Source: Dermacentor variabilis (Eukaryota; Arthropoda; Arachnida; Ixodida; Ixodidae). From it: a DNA stretch of 64,000 bases. Position 1 is the first letter of the stretch. Each line of letters opens with the position of its first letter. Where the stretch lies: positions 103,526,122 through 103,590,121 of the forward strand of contig NC_134570.1 of the NCBI RefSeq assembly GCF_050947875.1. The letters run 5' to 3'. The translations under genes and the position numbers were made by a program. The notes under the pieces are model-generated. The model made no database searches. It was not told the origin of the DNA and saw only the letters and a program-made list of their open reading frames with translations. Positions 34,151-45,947 of this stretch are shown piece after piece.

Positions 34151-35640
34151 CAATCACTATCTTATCACCGGCAACATCGCTAATTATTTTGAAATCTTAA
34201 GTAATTTCTTTCGCTCATAACGTTCTTAAAACAGTGGCATTGTTAAGATATGCAGATCCCACACAATGAGGAAATCATTATTATGAGAAACGCTTTCATG
34301 CAACTGCCTACCCGCATCTTCTGGTGTTATTAAGGCTTTACCGAAAGCATAAGATGTACAGGTAGGGATGCCAATTGTTTGTATGTGGCGACGACGGCGG
34401 TGGCGCGACAACTGATTTATTGTACCGTTTCCGTTATGAAATGCGCCTATCCCGAAGGTGGTGTAATATCCCGTCCATATCCAGTCGGCAACAGAAAACC
34501 TCTGTCGGGAAACTCTCTTGAGGAAGCGGACGACAGCTGCGATGCCATCAAACGTATTCTGGGAAAATTAAATGAGTGCCATGGGACTTCTTGAAAAAGC
34601 ACCACCCCAACACAGCTATAACGAACAAAGTGTTGAGCCAGATTAACAAAAACGCGGTCGCTCATTTCAGGAGAGTTGCGCAGCGCAGGGAAAGACAGGT
34701 AGCACTAAAAATTTTTTTTAATGCGCAAGAAATTTTTAAATGCGTAAGCATTTCTGTGCCTACCCGACGAGGAAACACGTCCATCCGTCCCCACAGCAGC
34801 AAGCCAATTCACCTTTGTGCTGCCTCTCGCTTCAACACGAACTAAGCGGCGAGAACACAGCGCACACGAAGCTATCAGCAATCAGTGCACTTTGCCCCCA
34901 TCACACATTGCATAAAGATAGGGCGGCCGCGGCCGCGCCATACGCAGCCGCCGCCGCAATACGGTTGATGAGGGCTCATAATGGTTCGACGCGGATGGAT
35001 AAGACGCTAAAGAGTGATAACGGCTTATAATGATCGAAACGTAATCAACGTATCTGGTGCCACCAGCTGCAGAAGTTTGCTTACGTCATCAATTCACTTT
35101 GCGTCACCGTCTGTAGCAGTTCGTGTCACCGCAGAGTTGTTGTTTATATTGGTGGGATCAAGTTTCATAACATCGAAAATGACATCAAGCGGCAGGGAGA
35201 TGAACAAGCGGCACAATGCTCATGCATACTTAGACAACACCAAAATGAGTTTCTGCCTGAATTTTCTTGACCGAAAATAAGCTTGCAGCTAAGAAACAAG
35301 GGAGAGGGAAGAAAACTCCTGAATGGACAGCAAGTGGGCGAATTCAATGCTGCAGTACCTGCATCAAACAAGTCACATACGTGTATTCGACGCCTCTTCA
35401 CATTTCTTATTTTTTTGCCCGTACGCCTCGCTGCAAATCCGCCGAATTTTTTTTAAAAAACAGTCTCTGCGATGCCTTTATTGAGGATGACTTCTCTTTC
35501 ATCGAATAACCGCCCTCCACCCAATCACCCACTCTAATGTCACCCATACCCAAAGCACTAGTCTTTTCTCACTTGATAAGACCACTTTACTGTACCGTAT
35601 ACTGAAGAATGCTAAGCAGTTTACTTGCTTTATATTTTTG
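34150..35640 (+). repeat. Segmental duplication block, copy 2 (pairs with 3400-4250)
   Basis: Start and end match copy 1 in order (TGAGGAAATCATTA near 34268; GACAGCAAGTGGGCGAATTCAATG near 35326). About 600 bp in the middle (34620-35220) is absent from copy 1 and includes a GC-rich dispersed repeat with the palindrome GCGGCCGCGGCCGC near 34922. Confidence 0.7.
34379..34594 (+). other. Putative small Cys-containing exon, better-preserved copy
   Basis: The open frame contains RQLIYCTVSVMKCAYPEGG, then ISRPYPVGNRKPL, then DDSCDAIKRILGKLNECHG, before a stop. It has four cysteines. It aligns with the broken copy at 3505-3867, which retains most of these residues across a frame change. The spacing of cysteines suggests an exon of a small secreted peptide, a large class in ticks. 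No signal peptide, start or splice site could be placed and I do not recognise the family. Confidence 0.3.
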
Positions 35641-36118
35641 TGTCAGAGTCTGAACGCGGACTAACCACTTGTACGCGATGCGATGCTCACGTGCGTAACG
35701 CGAAGACCTGGAAACGTTCCACACCTGCGGCAAGTTTTTTTTTTCATCCACATTCATTGCCATTAAGTTATAATTTCTTTAATTCTATTAGTAAGTACAA
35801 GTAATTTCCCCTATGTTTTCCTTGCTGCCTGTATTTGTTGGCTTCTCATATTTTGATTAATAAAAATCGGGGCCCTCGGTGAACCCCTGAACCCCCTTTC
35901 TTCTCGTTCATACCTCTAAAAGTGTCCATGAGAATCACTCCATGAGCCACTCCAATGTAATTACATTAATGTGAAGCGCACACACTTTATCAATAGAAGG
36001 TCTGGCAGACCCTCGCTTAGGTGCCGCTCCGCTCAGATCAAGCAAGCACTGGACAGCAAACCGTGTTGAATAAAGTTGTTTTTCTCTCCCTCTGTTGTCA
36101 GATTTCAGCCGCTAAGGC

Positions 36119-36157
36119 AGATATGAATGTTGCGCTAACTGCACAACATTCATATCT
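36119..36157. repeat. Perfect 14-bp inverted repeat, 11-nt loop
   Basis: The arms AGATATGAATGTTG (36119-36132) and its reverse complement (36144-36157) form a perfect hairpin in AT-rich DNA. Confidence 0.8.
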
Positions 36158-36277
36158 TTATTAAATACATCGTGCGGAAATATAAGCACCACGCGGCTAC
36201 AAAATGACCGACAAGCCAAGTGGACTAACCCTGGCGCACCTAGACCCCGGACTACAGATCTTGTCGAATTAGGTTTC

Positions 36278-36312
36278 CCTCTCTCTTTCTCTCTCTTTCT
36301 CTCTCTGTCTCC
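36278..36312. repeat. CT-rich microsatellite
   Basis: Interrupted (CT)n and CTTT units. Confidence 0.85.
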
Positions 36313-36639
36313 GCTAAGATTTCACCCATTCTCCCAATTCAAAGAACTATGTAGTATAATATTTTTAATAAACGCGTCTTGCTAGATCGGAGTAGTGCGC
36401 GGCTAGAAAATGAATCAGAAGACAAGTGGGCACGTACTAGATCCTCTGAAGTGCTCTGAGGGCGGAGCGAGGGAAGCGCTTTTCATGATTGTAGTTGCGC
36501 AGTCGCACTAGCGCTCGTGCTAATAGGGTATGCGCAAAGACCTAGCATACACTTATCTGAGCGGAGGGGACCTAAATCTTCAGCTAAAGCTCTCAGATAC
36601 TGCAATTCCTACACCTGTGAAATCATTTGCTCAGACTCC

Positions 36640-36912
36640 AGCACGCACACACATAGGAGGTAGAAATTTTGAGGCTAACGAAGAATACGCGAAGGAGCTA
36701 AGGACCATGCCACGAGCTATGGAACAGAACATCTTAGGCGTAAAGTTAAGGGATTGAAAGTCAGCGGTGTGGATTAAAGAGCAAGCTAGCGTAGCCGATA
36801 ACTCCGTTGAGATTAAGAGGAAGAAAAAAGATAGGTTACTGGAGATTGGTGCGAGGGGCCATCATTCAGCAGTGAACATAAATCAGGCTGTTGTTGTTGA
36901 TGATGATAAGAA
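36640..36912 (+). mobile_element. Decayed RTE LINE 3' fragment
   Basis: The plus strand shows GGRNFEANEEYAKELRTMPR and AMEQNILGVKLRD, then a stop, then VWIKEQASVADNSVEIKRKK and NINQAV before a (GATGAT)-rich tail. This is the C-terminal region and tail of an RTE element, as in 13190-13640. Unit A has only the ATGATG tail-like tract at the matching place (5785-5812). Confidence 0.7.
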
Positions 36913-37182
36913 AAGCCGGCTCAAACAGCGGACATTGCCATTGTCTCAAGCGCTTCGAAGCAGTGGGCAAAGCTTCTTCCGCAAAATTGCCTGCTGTGGC
37001 CTTGGAAAGACAGGCGCAGACGCCTACATTATCCGAATAGGCGTGGAACACGAAACTTGCATCAATTTTGAATCGCCGTCCGAGTTTTAACTGCGCATTG
37101 CACCAGGGACATGCCTATGACCATTCCATGCTCAGTTGCGATGCAGCGGCTAAAGTTTGGTTTTTCATTGCTCTACTGGTAA

Positions 37183-37357
37183 TAATAGTAATATTTGGGG
37201 TTTTACGTGCCAAAACCACTTTCTGATTATGAGGCACGCCGTAGTGGAGGACTCCGGAAATTTTGACCACCTGGGGTTCTTTAACGTGCACCTAAATTTA
37301 AGCACAAGGGTGTTTTCGCATTTCGCCCCCATCGAAATGCGGCCGCCGTGGCCGGGA
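37183..37357 (-). mobile_element. Ruka-type SINE, 5'-truncated, with target site duplication
   Basis: In minus orientation it carries the body shared with the SINE at 28596-28807, but it stops at GTGGCCGGG and so lacks most of the tRNA-like head. A 16-bp target duplication flanks it: ATTGCTCTACTGGTAA (37167-37182) and ATTGCTCTAATGGTAA (37358-37373), one mismatch. The matching place in the A unit (near 6060) has no SINE. Confidence 0.9.
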
Positions 37358-37379
37358 ATTGCTCTAATGGTAAGATCGT

Positions 37380-39500
37380 ACATAAGTCGAGGATGAGGAG
37401 ATGCTCTGTCACGACAATGTCATGATAATGATGACGGTGACGGTAAAACGGAAAGGATTACATAGACGGAACGTATGGATGGACGGTCACAGCAAGCCCA
37501 GTTGTGAACATATATTTGAAAACAAGATAGCATGCCTACGCAAAATGTTTCTTATCGAAATGAAAATAAAAGAAAGACGCAGTGACCTGGTAATGGTGAC
37601 GGCTACTACTTTTCGCATAGCAGCAACGACAATATAAATATATATGTACTAAGAAAATAATACTGAACCACGTCATAGAGCCAGGCATCAACAGTGCACA
37701 GTCCTATACACCGCGAACATATTAATATGAAAAGCAAAGGCAAGTCGCCTTCGCCTGCAAATCTTCGTTGGATACGCCAAGGAAGCCGTCATCTGAAGGA
37801 AACCCTTTGAGGCCCGCCACAATGGTTTCCAAGCAAACTATTTAGAAGATGGTGAAGGGGTTTAATAAGTCTCTTTATTCGAATTTCTGGATACAACCAC
37901 GTCTGGACTATTTTCTTGGGTGAAAGCGAGAGGGGTAAAAAGTACGCTGAGATTGCGGGGCATGAGAGCTAAAGCAACACCTCCAGGCCGGTGTTTGCGA
38001 GAGACCTGAGAAGCTAGCCTAGCACGTGCTTGTAGTGCTGTGACTCCCCCGAAATTGTGGTTTAGCCACGTAAAACGGCCGAATTTAATTCATTCTTCCC
38101 TCCGAAACACCCAACCGTCGTCGGGTGAATGCTGTCGAGAAGCGTTGCGATGCATGCTCTTTGTCGTTTAGGAAATTCTCAAAATTTTCACGATAAATAA
38201 GACTGTTGACCTTGATGCGTCTGCTCCAAATGTAGTATTTTACTTTCATTTCCCTGGCTACTGTTCGACTTGGAGCAGGAAAAAAGTATTACAGAAGAGA
38301 CTGCAGTGTGCGCAATACTTCGGTGCCATCCAGCCGAAGCGGCGAGAAATACGGCATGGGTCTTGGCCTCAGCAGTTTGGCCTCAGAAGAACACGGCGTC
38401 TTGATCGCCTACTCGTAGCCGTATTTGTCGACAGTGATATCTGGCCCTGATTCTGATTCGAGTTGATGCTGCGATCAGTCAAGTCTACCCAATAAGTTTA
38501 CAAAAATATTGGTAAATCTTTAAAAACAAAAAAAGCTCACCGACGACTACACCCCAGCGCGCACCCATTCTCTAAAGGGCGACAACAATCCCATAATTAT
38601 TTGCACACCCCAGCGCGCTCCCATTCTCTAAAGTGCGACAAGAATCCCATAATTATTTGTAGAAATATGTAGAAATTTTCGCAAATTCTCAGAAATCGTC
38701 CGCCACACATAAGACAGAACGGACGGGAAAGGCAGAGGACGAGAGTGATGGCGGATAAGAACCAACGTGGCCGCGAAACACTTCGAGGCCGGAGGTGGGA
38801 AGCGGCAAAGTGTGAATAAACACTCAACAGTGGACGCTGCAAAACAAAGTTTGGTTATTAAGCAACAGCCCCCAAGATAAAGTGCAAGACGCGGTCGTAA
38901 AAGCACGCCTCGGGTGAAGGTGTGTCGACACCAGTTCTGGCGACATTTGAGGGGGACACGAAGATCGCGATGAGATACAAGGTCGACGTGGGGCCGGCCA
39001 ACTAGCCGCCTGCAAACCCTCGAGACGATGGAGAGGTGGCGCCTCAGCATGAAGTTCAAGGTAACTAGACAAGGTACCTTGCATGAGAGATGAAGGAACG
39101 AATTCTACAGCGTCCGTAGGAGTTTTATCCAAATGCCTTAGCAATTTTTACACTCTCTCTTTAACTGTCTTTTTTCAGACTGGTGGGGATTAATAGAGCT
39201 AGGCACAGTGATAAGATATTTGACGCTATGTTTAGTTCATGGCCGCGAGAGAGTGAAGGCACGCTGCTGTCGCAACAAAAAGACGGCTCCACGCTTTCCA
39301 CTCTGCAGCACCAGAGCTTCCACGAGTTGGAGCTAAAATAAAAACAAAAGCAGCATTCCACATGGCCTCCCCAGTCACGTTCCGCATACGGGCACTAGTA
39401 ACATTAAAACTTCAGATCGTTTGCATAAAGGGTGTCCAATTCCTATCTGGGAGTATCTATGAAGGAAGGATGGAACACACGTGATTAGTACTGCAACTTA
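37380..39500 (+). other. 5' flank of gene C, homologous to about 6100-7950
   Basis: No convincing gene. It matches the A flank throughout, for example GGATGGAC at 37476 / 6175, AAGCAACAGCCCC at 38859 / 7314, GGCGACATTTGAGG at 38939 / 7394 and GGGCACTAGTAACA at 39389 / 7837. The block 38800-39070 contains AATAAA followed by conserved sequence and may be an old LTR-element remnant shared by both units. That reading is uncertain. Confidence 0.5.
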
Positions 39501-39507
39501 CAGTGGG

Positions 39508-39514
39508 TATAAAA
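39508..39514 (+). promoter_or_regulatory. TATA box of gene C
   Basis: TATAAAA lies 75 nt upstream of the ATG at 39583, in the same context (GTATAAAA-GACCTAC) as gene A. Confidence 0.8.
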
Positions 39515-39582
39515 CGACCTACTGCCTCATTACAGTCACAATTTTTTCGAGCACCAAACAGCTGCGAAATATCATGTCAACC

Positions 39583-40715
39583 ATGTTTGCTGTGAGTAAC
39601 CATGACTCTTGCCACATGAGATCGGAACTTCACCTTGTTTCGAGGTGACTCATTATCTTTTAGCTTGTGAAATTCGCGAACGTTTCGTTTTATTTTCTGC
39701 CAGTTAACTGTCCTAGTAACCTTTAAGGTAGATACCGTTCAGACGATTCGCGTCATCACAACTAAAGTAGGGGTGTCGGTAAATCTACGTAGCTTTGACA
39801 CATTCGACAATAACGGCCTTCTTTTCATTGACGACGCAGACATTTTAGAGGCTCTACTAAGGCATAGGTGTCCCGAAATCGGGCCAGCACTGGCTCTCGC
39901 AGCAGAACCACATGGGCGCATGGCCTACGTAGCCACAGCTGCAGCGGCCTACATCTTTTCGGCATACGCGACACATTTTAGCTAAGAACATTTCCTAAGG
40001 CGCTTACATTTAAACGTTAAGGGGCCGAATGCACTGAGCATTTAGTTCGTAAGAATGCTTCGTCAGTGACCAAGCTTCTTCACTAATAATACGCCGGACG
40101 TCAATATCAGGTTGTGTCTGCTCTCACCAGGAGTCTTGGAGTAAGACTTTATTTGCGTGCGTGGATTCATACCCAGAACTCTAAAAGTCCTTCCGCAGGT
40201 TTATGTTGGCTGTGGCCTATTTGACATATTTTTTGTAAATCTACAAGCTAAGTTGTGGCACTTCCTCAGGTAAATAGGCATGAGATATAGTGCGTTCACT
40301 TCAAATCTAAAATGATAGTGCGTCGAACGAAAACGTTCATGACTGACAGGCTCGCATGCCACCTACTATACAGGTCCTGTGCCTCTTCGCCGCTCTGCTG
40401 AGCAACGCCCTCGCGGTGTACGTCCCCACGTACGGGCTACCCTTGGCCGGCTACCCTGCCGCTGTGCCAGCTGTGACGACGGTGCACGCAGCCCCACTAA
40501 CAGCCGTTCATGCTGTCCATCATGCCGTACCGGTCGCTCCCACCGTCCACAACGTGGCTACCCCATACGGCTACCGGACCACCGGAGTGAGCTACAGCCA
40601 CAGGGTCGACGCCCACCCGGTTCGCGTCCGCTATGTGCAGGGACTTGCTCCGTACGGACTCAACTACGGCTATGGGCTGGACGCCTTCGGTTACACCACT
40701 CTTCTGAAGAAATAA
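39583..40715 (+). CDS. Gene C: closest paralogue of gene A (two exons)
   Basis: Coding exons are 39583-39591 (ATG TTT GCT, M-F-A; donor GTGAGT) and 40374-40715 (acceptor TATACAG). The phase-0 intron of 782 bp aligns with that of gene A. The protein has 116 residues. It differs from A mainly in the signal-peptide start and about eight substitutions in the His-rich middle and tail. It keeps the core GYRTTGVSYSHRVDAHP and the ending GYTTLLKK. The first 141 bp around the exon-2 start (40356-40496) are identical to 8800-8940 although the flanks are clearly diverged. The ATG at 40356 lies before the acceptor and is not the start. The product is a secreted structural-type protein of the same family. 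Confidence 0.88.
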
Positions 40716-40820
40716 AGGGTGAGTAGCTAGAGAGGATTGCATGTGCACTTTCCACCGCATTTTACGTCAGTTTAAGCTAGGATCACCACCTATAGTGAGG
40801 TCTTAACAGCGGCGCAGCGC

Positions 40821-40826
40821 AATAAA
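40821..40826 (+). terminator. Candidate polyadenylation signal of gene C
   Basis: AATAAA lies 106 nt after the stop. Another AATAAA overlaps the stop codon (40711-40716), as in gene A. Confidence 0.5.
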
Positions 40827-40829
40827 TCG

Positions 40830-42230
40830 AGATGAAGCCAGTCGCAAGCACGACAGGAGCAAAGTGCCGACTTTCAATTGACAAGTTGTTCGTGTCGATG
40901 TCCCTTTCTGCAATTGGCAGGATGATTCACTGCGCATGTTTGTCATACGTATCTAAGAAAAAGTAGGAAGCCACGAAAGAAGCAACATGAATAAATTTTC
41001 AGCTAAAATTTGGTGCCCTTTTTCCTGTCAATCTTGCGTCCACTCCTATCCCCGTTTACTGCGCTGATGTGAATAATGAACCATTACCAACTTGCCTACC
41101 CTGCTACTGGTTCATAGAATAGCGCGTTCACATAGTAAAGCCAACTTGTTTTTCATCGATCGGAAGAGCATGAACAAAGGGCCCTCTATGGGAATCAAGC
41201 AATATTTTAGCAAAAAATAAAGTACAGTAATAAAGAGCTTCCACGCGAGCAGCTCTACCTCCTTGGCTGCATTAGTCCTGTGGTTTTCAATAGCCCCGCA
41301 CCACATGCTACCGGTATACATCTTTCGGCACCTTATCTATACTACACTAAATATAAATTCATTCACATAACTTCGATCCGTGTTGGTGCAGCTGTGTGCT
41401 CTTCCAATACATAACTAAGCAAAAATGGTGTACTTGAAGTTATGGCATTGCGATATTTTGTAATGAAGGCTTTGTAGATTGAACACGTAATGGCCCTGAG
41501 CTGAAGCATGCTACCCCGATTTTTGCTCTACCTTTATCACATTATCTCTTCATAGTGCCGTCGTGACTATTTGGAGCATATATACAGCGAACTTGCGCAC
41601 GAGATTTTTGCTCTAAGGTTTCTGCATTTATTTCGTGGCATTATTTCATTAATTTTCCAGAACATCAAGGCCAGTCGGAGAACCCGTGACTTCGACGACT
41701 TCTAGACTGATCAAATGGAAACAACGACACTTCATCACACCGCTGCCAGTGGCTGCTGCTTTTCTCCTCTGGTCAATTGTCAATGCAGCGACAGCATGAA
41801 GAGGAAATGTGAAATGTGTTTGCAGATTTTTATGAATAACCTGACCTAATTAAAACTTGTTCACCCCTTATAGCCTACTTTATTCTCTTTTTTTTTTTTC
41901 ATTTTATCTCATATTTTTTAATCGAGTGCTTCCCGTTTTACGACAAAAGTCAGTCGCGCGAAATATCCAGTCAGTGAAGCAATCTTTTTCTAAAGATTTT
42001 CTGCTGGAACCGAATGCCAGCGCTCAACAAGAATCCTGCGTAATTAACTCTGATATAGTGAATTAGGCTTTGCATGTACATAACCACATTGACATAAATG
42101 TTATCAGTTTTAGTTATACAGCATATTTTGAATTCTAAATTGGATTGACCGATTCTGACGTACTATAGCCACCTCCAAGACGTCCCTGATCTCGTTCTTC
42201 CTACCAGTGTTGGCCGAGGTGTCTCACTAC
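40830..42230 (+). other. 3' flank of gene C
   Basis: Homologous in patches to 9310-10800. No gene seen; a T-run lies at 41889-41900. Confidence 0.45.
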
Positions 42231-42235
42231 TTGAG

Positions 42236-42392
42236 TGAGTCAGGCACACCACCTGCCATGATAGCACAGCATCTATGACAGTGTGCTGCTGAGTTTAAGG
42301 TCGCGGGTTGGATCCCGGCCGTGACAGCCTCTTTTCCATGGGGGCGCGATGCAAGATGGTACCACTGATTTAGGTAAACGCGGTTAATAACA
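42236..42392 (+). mobile_element. Decayed Ruka-type SINE
   Basis: In plus orientation it contains a B-box-like AAGGTCGCGGGTTGGATCCC, then CGGCCGTGACAGCC, CCATGGGGGCGCGATGC and GATTTAGGT, in the order of the other SINE copies. It is more diverged and shortened. Unit A lacks it at the corresponding place (near 10800). Confidence 0.7.
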
Positions 42393-42494
42393 CGTGGATC
42401 AATAGCCGTGTCCACGCGCCTCGTAACGAGGTGATTGCCGTTTCCACTTGAAAGACCTGGAATTTATTACATTTTTTAAACACACATGCCATTC

Positions 42495-42518
42495 ACTCTC
42501 TCTCTCTCTCTCTCTCTC
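42495..42518. repeat. (CT)n microsatellite
   Basis: A perfect CT dinucleotide run of about 24 bp. Confidence 0.95.
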
Positions 42519-42559
42519 GACAACTTATCCACTTTAGTCTTCCCTTGAAGCGCAATCTG

Positions 42560-44080
42560 CGTGAACTTCCATGGGTGGATTCACTTGGGAAAGAACGCTG
42601 CAGTCCGGAGATGGCTACTACCACTTTGAAGTAGCCCTAAGAAGCCAATGCGTCCCGATTCGACCAGGCAGGGCAGATGCAGTAAGGCCGCTTCGCCGTC
42701 TCTCACACAAGCTCTCGTCAACTGCGTGTAATGCACCAAATATAAGGCGCACTGCAATGCGCCTAACCCTTCGCTTTAATACCGACCACCATCTTTGAGC
42801 GACAAAGACGCGAAGCTTCTCTTCTGCGTCGCTTGTAGTTAGAAGATGCCTTCGCGAAAATGAAGGTACTTTCTTGCTGTTTAAGAAAGGCTGGGCTCTG
42901 CGAGCGAATTTAACTATGTGGTTCTCTCAATGTTCGTGCAAGCATTCACCCCATCTTATCTTCGGCTGTCTTCTCTTATATTTCTATTTTCTTCTTCAGC
43001 GTAGGGTATCCAGCTGGACGCTTTACTGGTTAACATCCCGGCCTTCCCTCTTTTTTGCTTTCTTCATTCTCTCTATCGTCGGGGTAGAGTTATTAAATCT
43101 CCAGAAAGAGACTAAAAATTTTATGTTTTTTTAAAAGGGCTCTCTTTCGAAAGACCATTTCTGGTTATTGTTTCTACATGCAGTAGTTCCGTCGATGGTT
43201 CTTCTATAAATATTTGATATAAGTAATTGTGACAACATCTACCTCTTTCCAAAGTGCACTTTAGGCGTAAATCTAAAAGAATAAAATTTAGTTTTGCCGT
43301 CTGCGGAGTAGTCAGTACCAGTGCAATAAATACGGTGCCTTTTTAAGAGCCATGAAAAAATTTCACTACAGAAAAATTTTGTCTCTAGCAGCCAGTGATC
43401 CTACCACACATTTTGAGTCCGTTCTTCTCATAACTGGGGCAAGCACAAATTTTTTAGCAAAATGATACCATTCCTGTCCTTATTGACTTAAAAACGGCAA
43501 GCAAAACATGGCACCAAAAATAAACATTATGAAATATATAAGTAAGGATTTGCAATTAATAGTGGTACTGGCGATTATGGCGCAAACGTGATGCCCCTTC
43601 CTGCAATTTGATTTAAAAAGCCGCATTTTTATTACACCACGACAGTCCCTGCTGAAACGCGCAATCGAGATAATCATTCGGTAGCGTAAAATAAAAGTTT
43701 CACGTCCTGTAATATACGTGAACCAGGCTCGCCGAAATAAAGCTGCCCGTTCGCATCAACCACTGCCATGACCCACTGCCACAGACATTCCGCTACCCCA
43801 AGGAACAATATAGGAGTAGCCATACCATCTAAATGCATCCCTATGTCCTTGAAGCGAGAAAATAAAAAAGGACGTCCGTAGCATCCTAGAAGTTATCAAA
43901 GTTAGCAACATGGCCGGACAGAAATCCTAGAACAAAGAAATGAGACTAAGGAAAATAAGAATATATAAAGAAAACAACAATCACAGAATAATACACTAAT
44001 ACTGCCCTAATAATACCTCCACCAGGCCTCGCCACCAGGATCAGCTGCTACAGAGGCAGGCAGAGGACGCTACCCCTAGG
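42560..44080 (+). other. Distal part of the gene C unit
   Basis: It aligns loosely with 11300-12100 and, at 43710-43760, with 14290-14330, beyond the RTE insertion of unit A. No gene seen. Confidence 0.45.
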
Positions 44081-44081
44081 C

Positions 44082-44520
44082 ATGGAACAGCTCGCAAAGT
44101 TACGACCAGCGAATTCCTGGTTTATCCTGAGACTGGCGGCGCACCAGTTCCTTCCAGTCCACAACCGTCCGGGTAACTGCGGTTACGCGACAGGTAACAC
44201 CAGCACCGTCGAGGCAAGACGCTACCCCATGCGAAATCGTCGCCCACCCGATAAATTCCAAGCTCGACTCTTAATGATTGTGTGCGTTATAAAAAGGGGA
44301 CGTGGTGTTGTGTCGGCTTGCACTGATGTCGATAAGAGCACTCTGCGAAGTGCGCATGTTGCACTAAGTGTTAAAAGCAGAGTGCCTTCGCCAGCGGCAC
44401 TTTTTCTTGCCCGAGCCAGTAACCCACAAGCATGGTTTAATAAACGTCGTTCACCTGGAACTTGTCGGATCCTTCCGGCACGTCTAGCGCAAAACATAAC
44501 AAAATCGGTGCCGTGTTTGC
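44082..44520 (+). mobile_element. 3' end of an LTR retrotransposon with LTR-like sequence
   Basis: A short frame ends with a basic RYPMRNRRPPDKF motif, as is common at the C-terminus of gypsy polyproteins. A purine tract follows (AAAAAGGGGA at 44291-44300), then an LTR-like stretch with AATAAA at 44439-44444. GGTGCCG at 44508-44514 resembles part of a primer-binding site. Only one LTR is visible. The class is inferred. Confidence 0.5.
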
Positions 44521-44924
44521 CTAATGTGAATGAGCCCTTATAAATGTCGTTGCTTGGGTCGTGCATGCAAAACATTACAATAAAAGTGCCTCGACAATAA
44601 AACATGCAAAAAATTTTGTTTCCGACTGAGCCCGCGTACAGCTAACATGAAAAGGCCGACACAACAAAATGTGGACTTGAAAAGCTTTTTTCCAAGATAT
44701 GTTATTTCAAACTCATGTTTCATGTTTCAAACTTCATGTTTCAAACACCAAGAATTATTCGCACTCGCATTAAAAAAAGAAGTGGCAGTTTCACGCGAAG
44801 GTGAAGTATTGCCAGCTATAACAAGGTTTTTCTTTGCGCTAGAGCTTTTCCCACGGTGTTCCAACAATACATTCAGGCGACCCAACAAATACAGCGCAGA
44901 GACAGCGCGCCAACGAATTGTTGT

Positions 44925-45165
44925 GCCTGACCGTCCCTCAGAAAAAAAGGAGGCTTCACTGGCAGACATGCAGCTATCACGGGTGTTGATCACGCCTCAT
45001 AGTTCCCTCAAGGTCGCTCAGTCAGCGTCTCCCGAGTCTTACGGACAGGCAGTCATGTTCCAGATTTTCGGCTTTTCGAGCTGCTTTTCGGAAAAGGCGG
45101 AAATAAACAGCATAAAAAGGTGATCCGGATGGCTTTAAAAGGGACGCTCGCACGCGCAAAGACTA
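44925..45165 (+). repeat. Flanking repeat, left copy
   Basis: Shares TTGTGCCTGAC, GCAGCTATCACGGGTG, ATCTTCGGCTTTTCGAGC-like and GGAAATAAAC segments with 49465-49945, in the same order and orientation. The left copy lacks about 220 bp found in the right copy. It may be an LTR or other terminal repeat, but terminal TG/CA and target duplications were not established. Confidence 0.65.
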
Positions 45166-45947
45166 GAGAGAGCGGCGGTTTTCCCGCACAAGAAACGGGG
45201 GGCCCGTTAGGCCAAGGATTTGCGGAGATGGCAAGTTCGGCCAGCCTGTCAGAAAGGGCACAGGAAACGGACGGCCCGTTAGCTCAAGGATGTTCGGAGG
45301 TAGCCAATTCCGCCAGCGCGCCAGAAATGGCACAGAAAAGGGAGGGCCCGTTGGGCCAAGGATGTGCGGAGGTAGCAAGTTCGGCCAGCCTGCCAGAAAG
45401 CCCACAGAAAACGGAGGGCCTGTTAGGCAAAGTTTGTGCTCAGGTGGCAAGCTTGGCGAGCCTGCCAGAAAGGGCACAGAAACCGGAGGGCCTGTTAGGT
45501 AAAGTTTGTGCTCAGATGGCAACTTTGGCGATCCTGCCAGAAAGGGCACAGGAAATGGAGGGCCCTTTAGGCCAAGTGCATGCTCAGATGGCAAGTTTGG
45601 CGATCCTGCCAGAAAGGGCACAGGAAACGGAGGGCCCGTTAGGCCAAGTGCATGCTCAGATGGCCAGTTTGGCGATCCCGCCAGAAAGGGCACAGGAAAC
45701 GGAGGGCCCGTTTGGCCAAGGATGTGCGGAGGTAGCAAGTTTGGCCAGCTTGACAGAAAGGGCACAGGAAACGGATGGCCCGTTAGGCAAAGTTTGTGCT
45801 CAGGTGCCAAGTTGGGCCAGCCTGCCAGAAAAGGGCACAGTAAATAGAGGGCCTCTTAGGAAAAGTTTGTGCTCAGGTGGCAAGTTCGGCCAGCCTGCCA
45901 GAAAGCGCACAGAAAACGGTGGGCCTGTTAGGCAAAGTTTGTGCTGA
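45129..45947 (+). other. Long repeat-derived open frame (24-residue repeats)
   Basis: From the ATG at 45129 the frame encodes 24-residue units such as LGQVHAQMASLAILPERAQE followed by TEGP, about nine times. A 1-bp insertion near 45830 then moves it into another frame, and it stops at 45947. Similar frames restart at 45877 and 46382. A protein is conceivable. However, the minus strand is just as open (units of the type GPPFPVPFLAGSPNLPSEHA) and no promoter or signal peptide is evident, so I take it as a by-product of the repeat. Confidence 0.25.

Larger units (their letters stand above)
35640..36530. other. Intergenic with a local degenerate duplication
   Basis: Two stretches of about 60 bp at 36165-36228 and 36366-36432 resemble each other (both contain GCGGCTA then AAAATGA and end near CAAGTGG). 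No gene seen. Confidence 0.4.
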
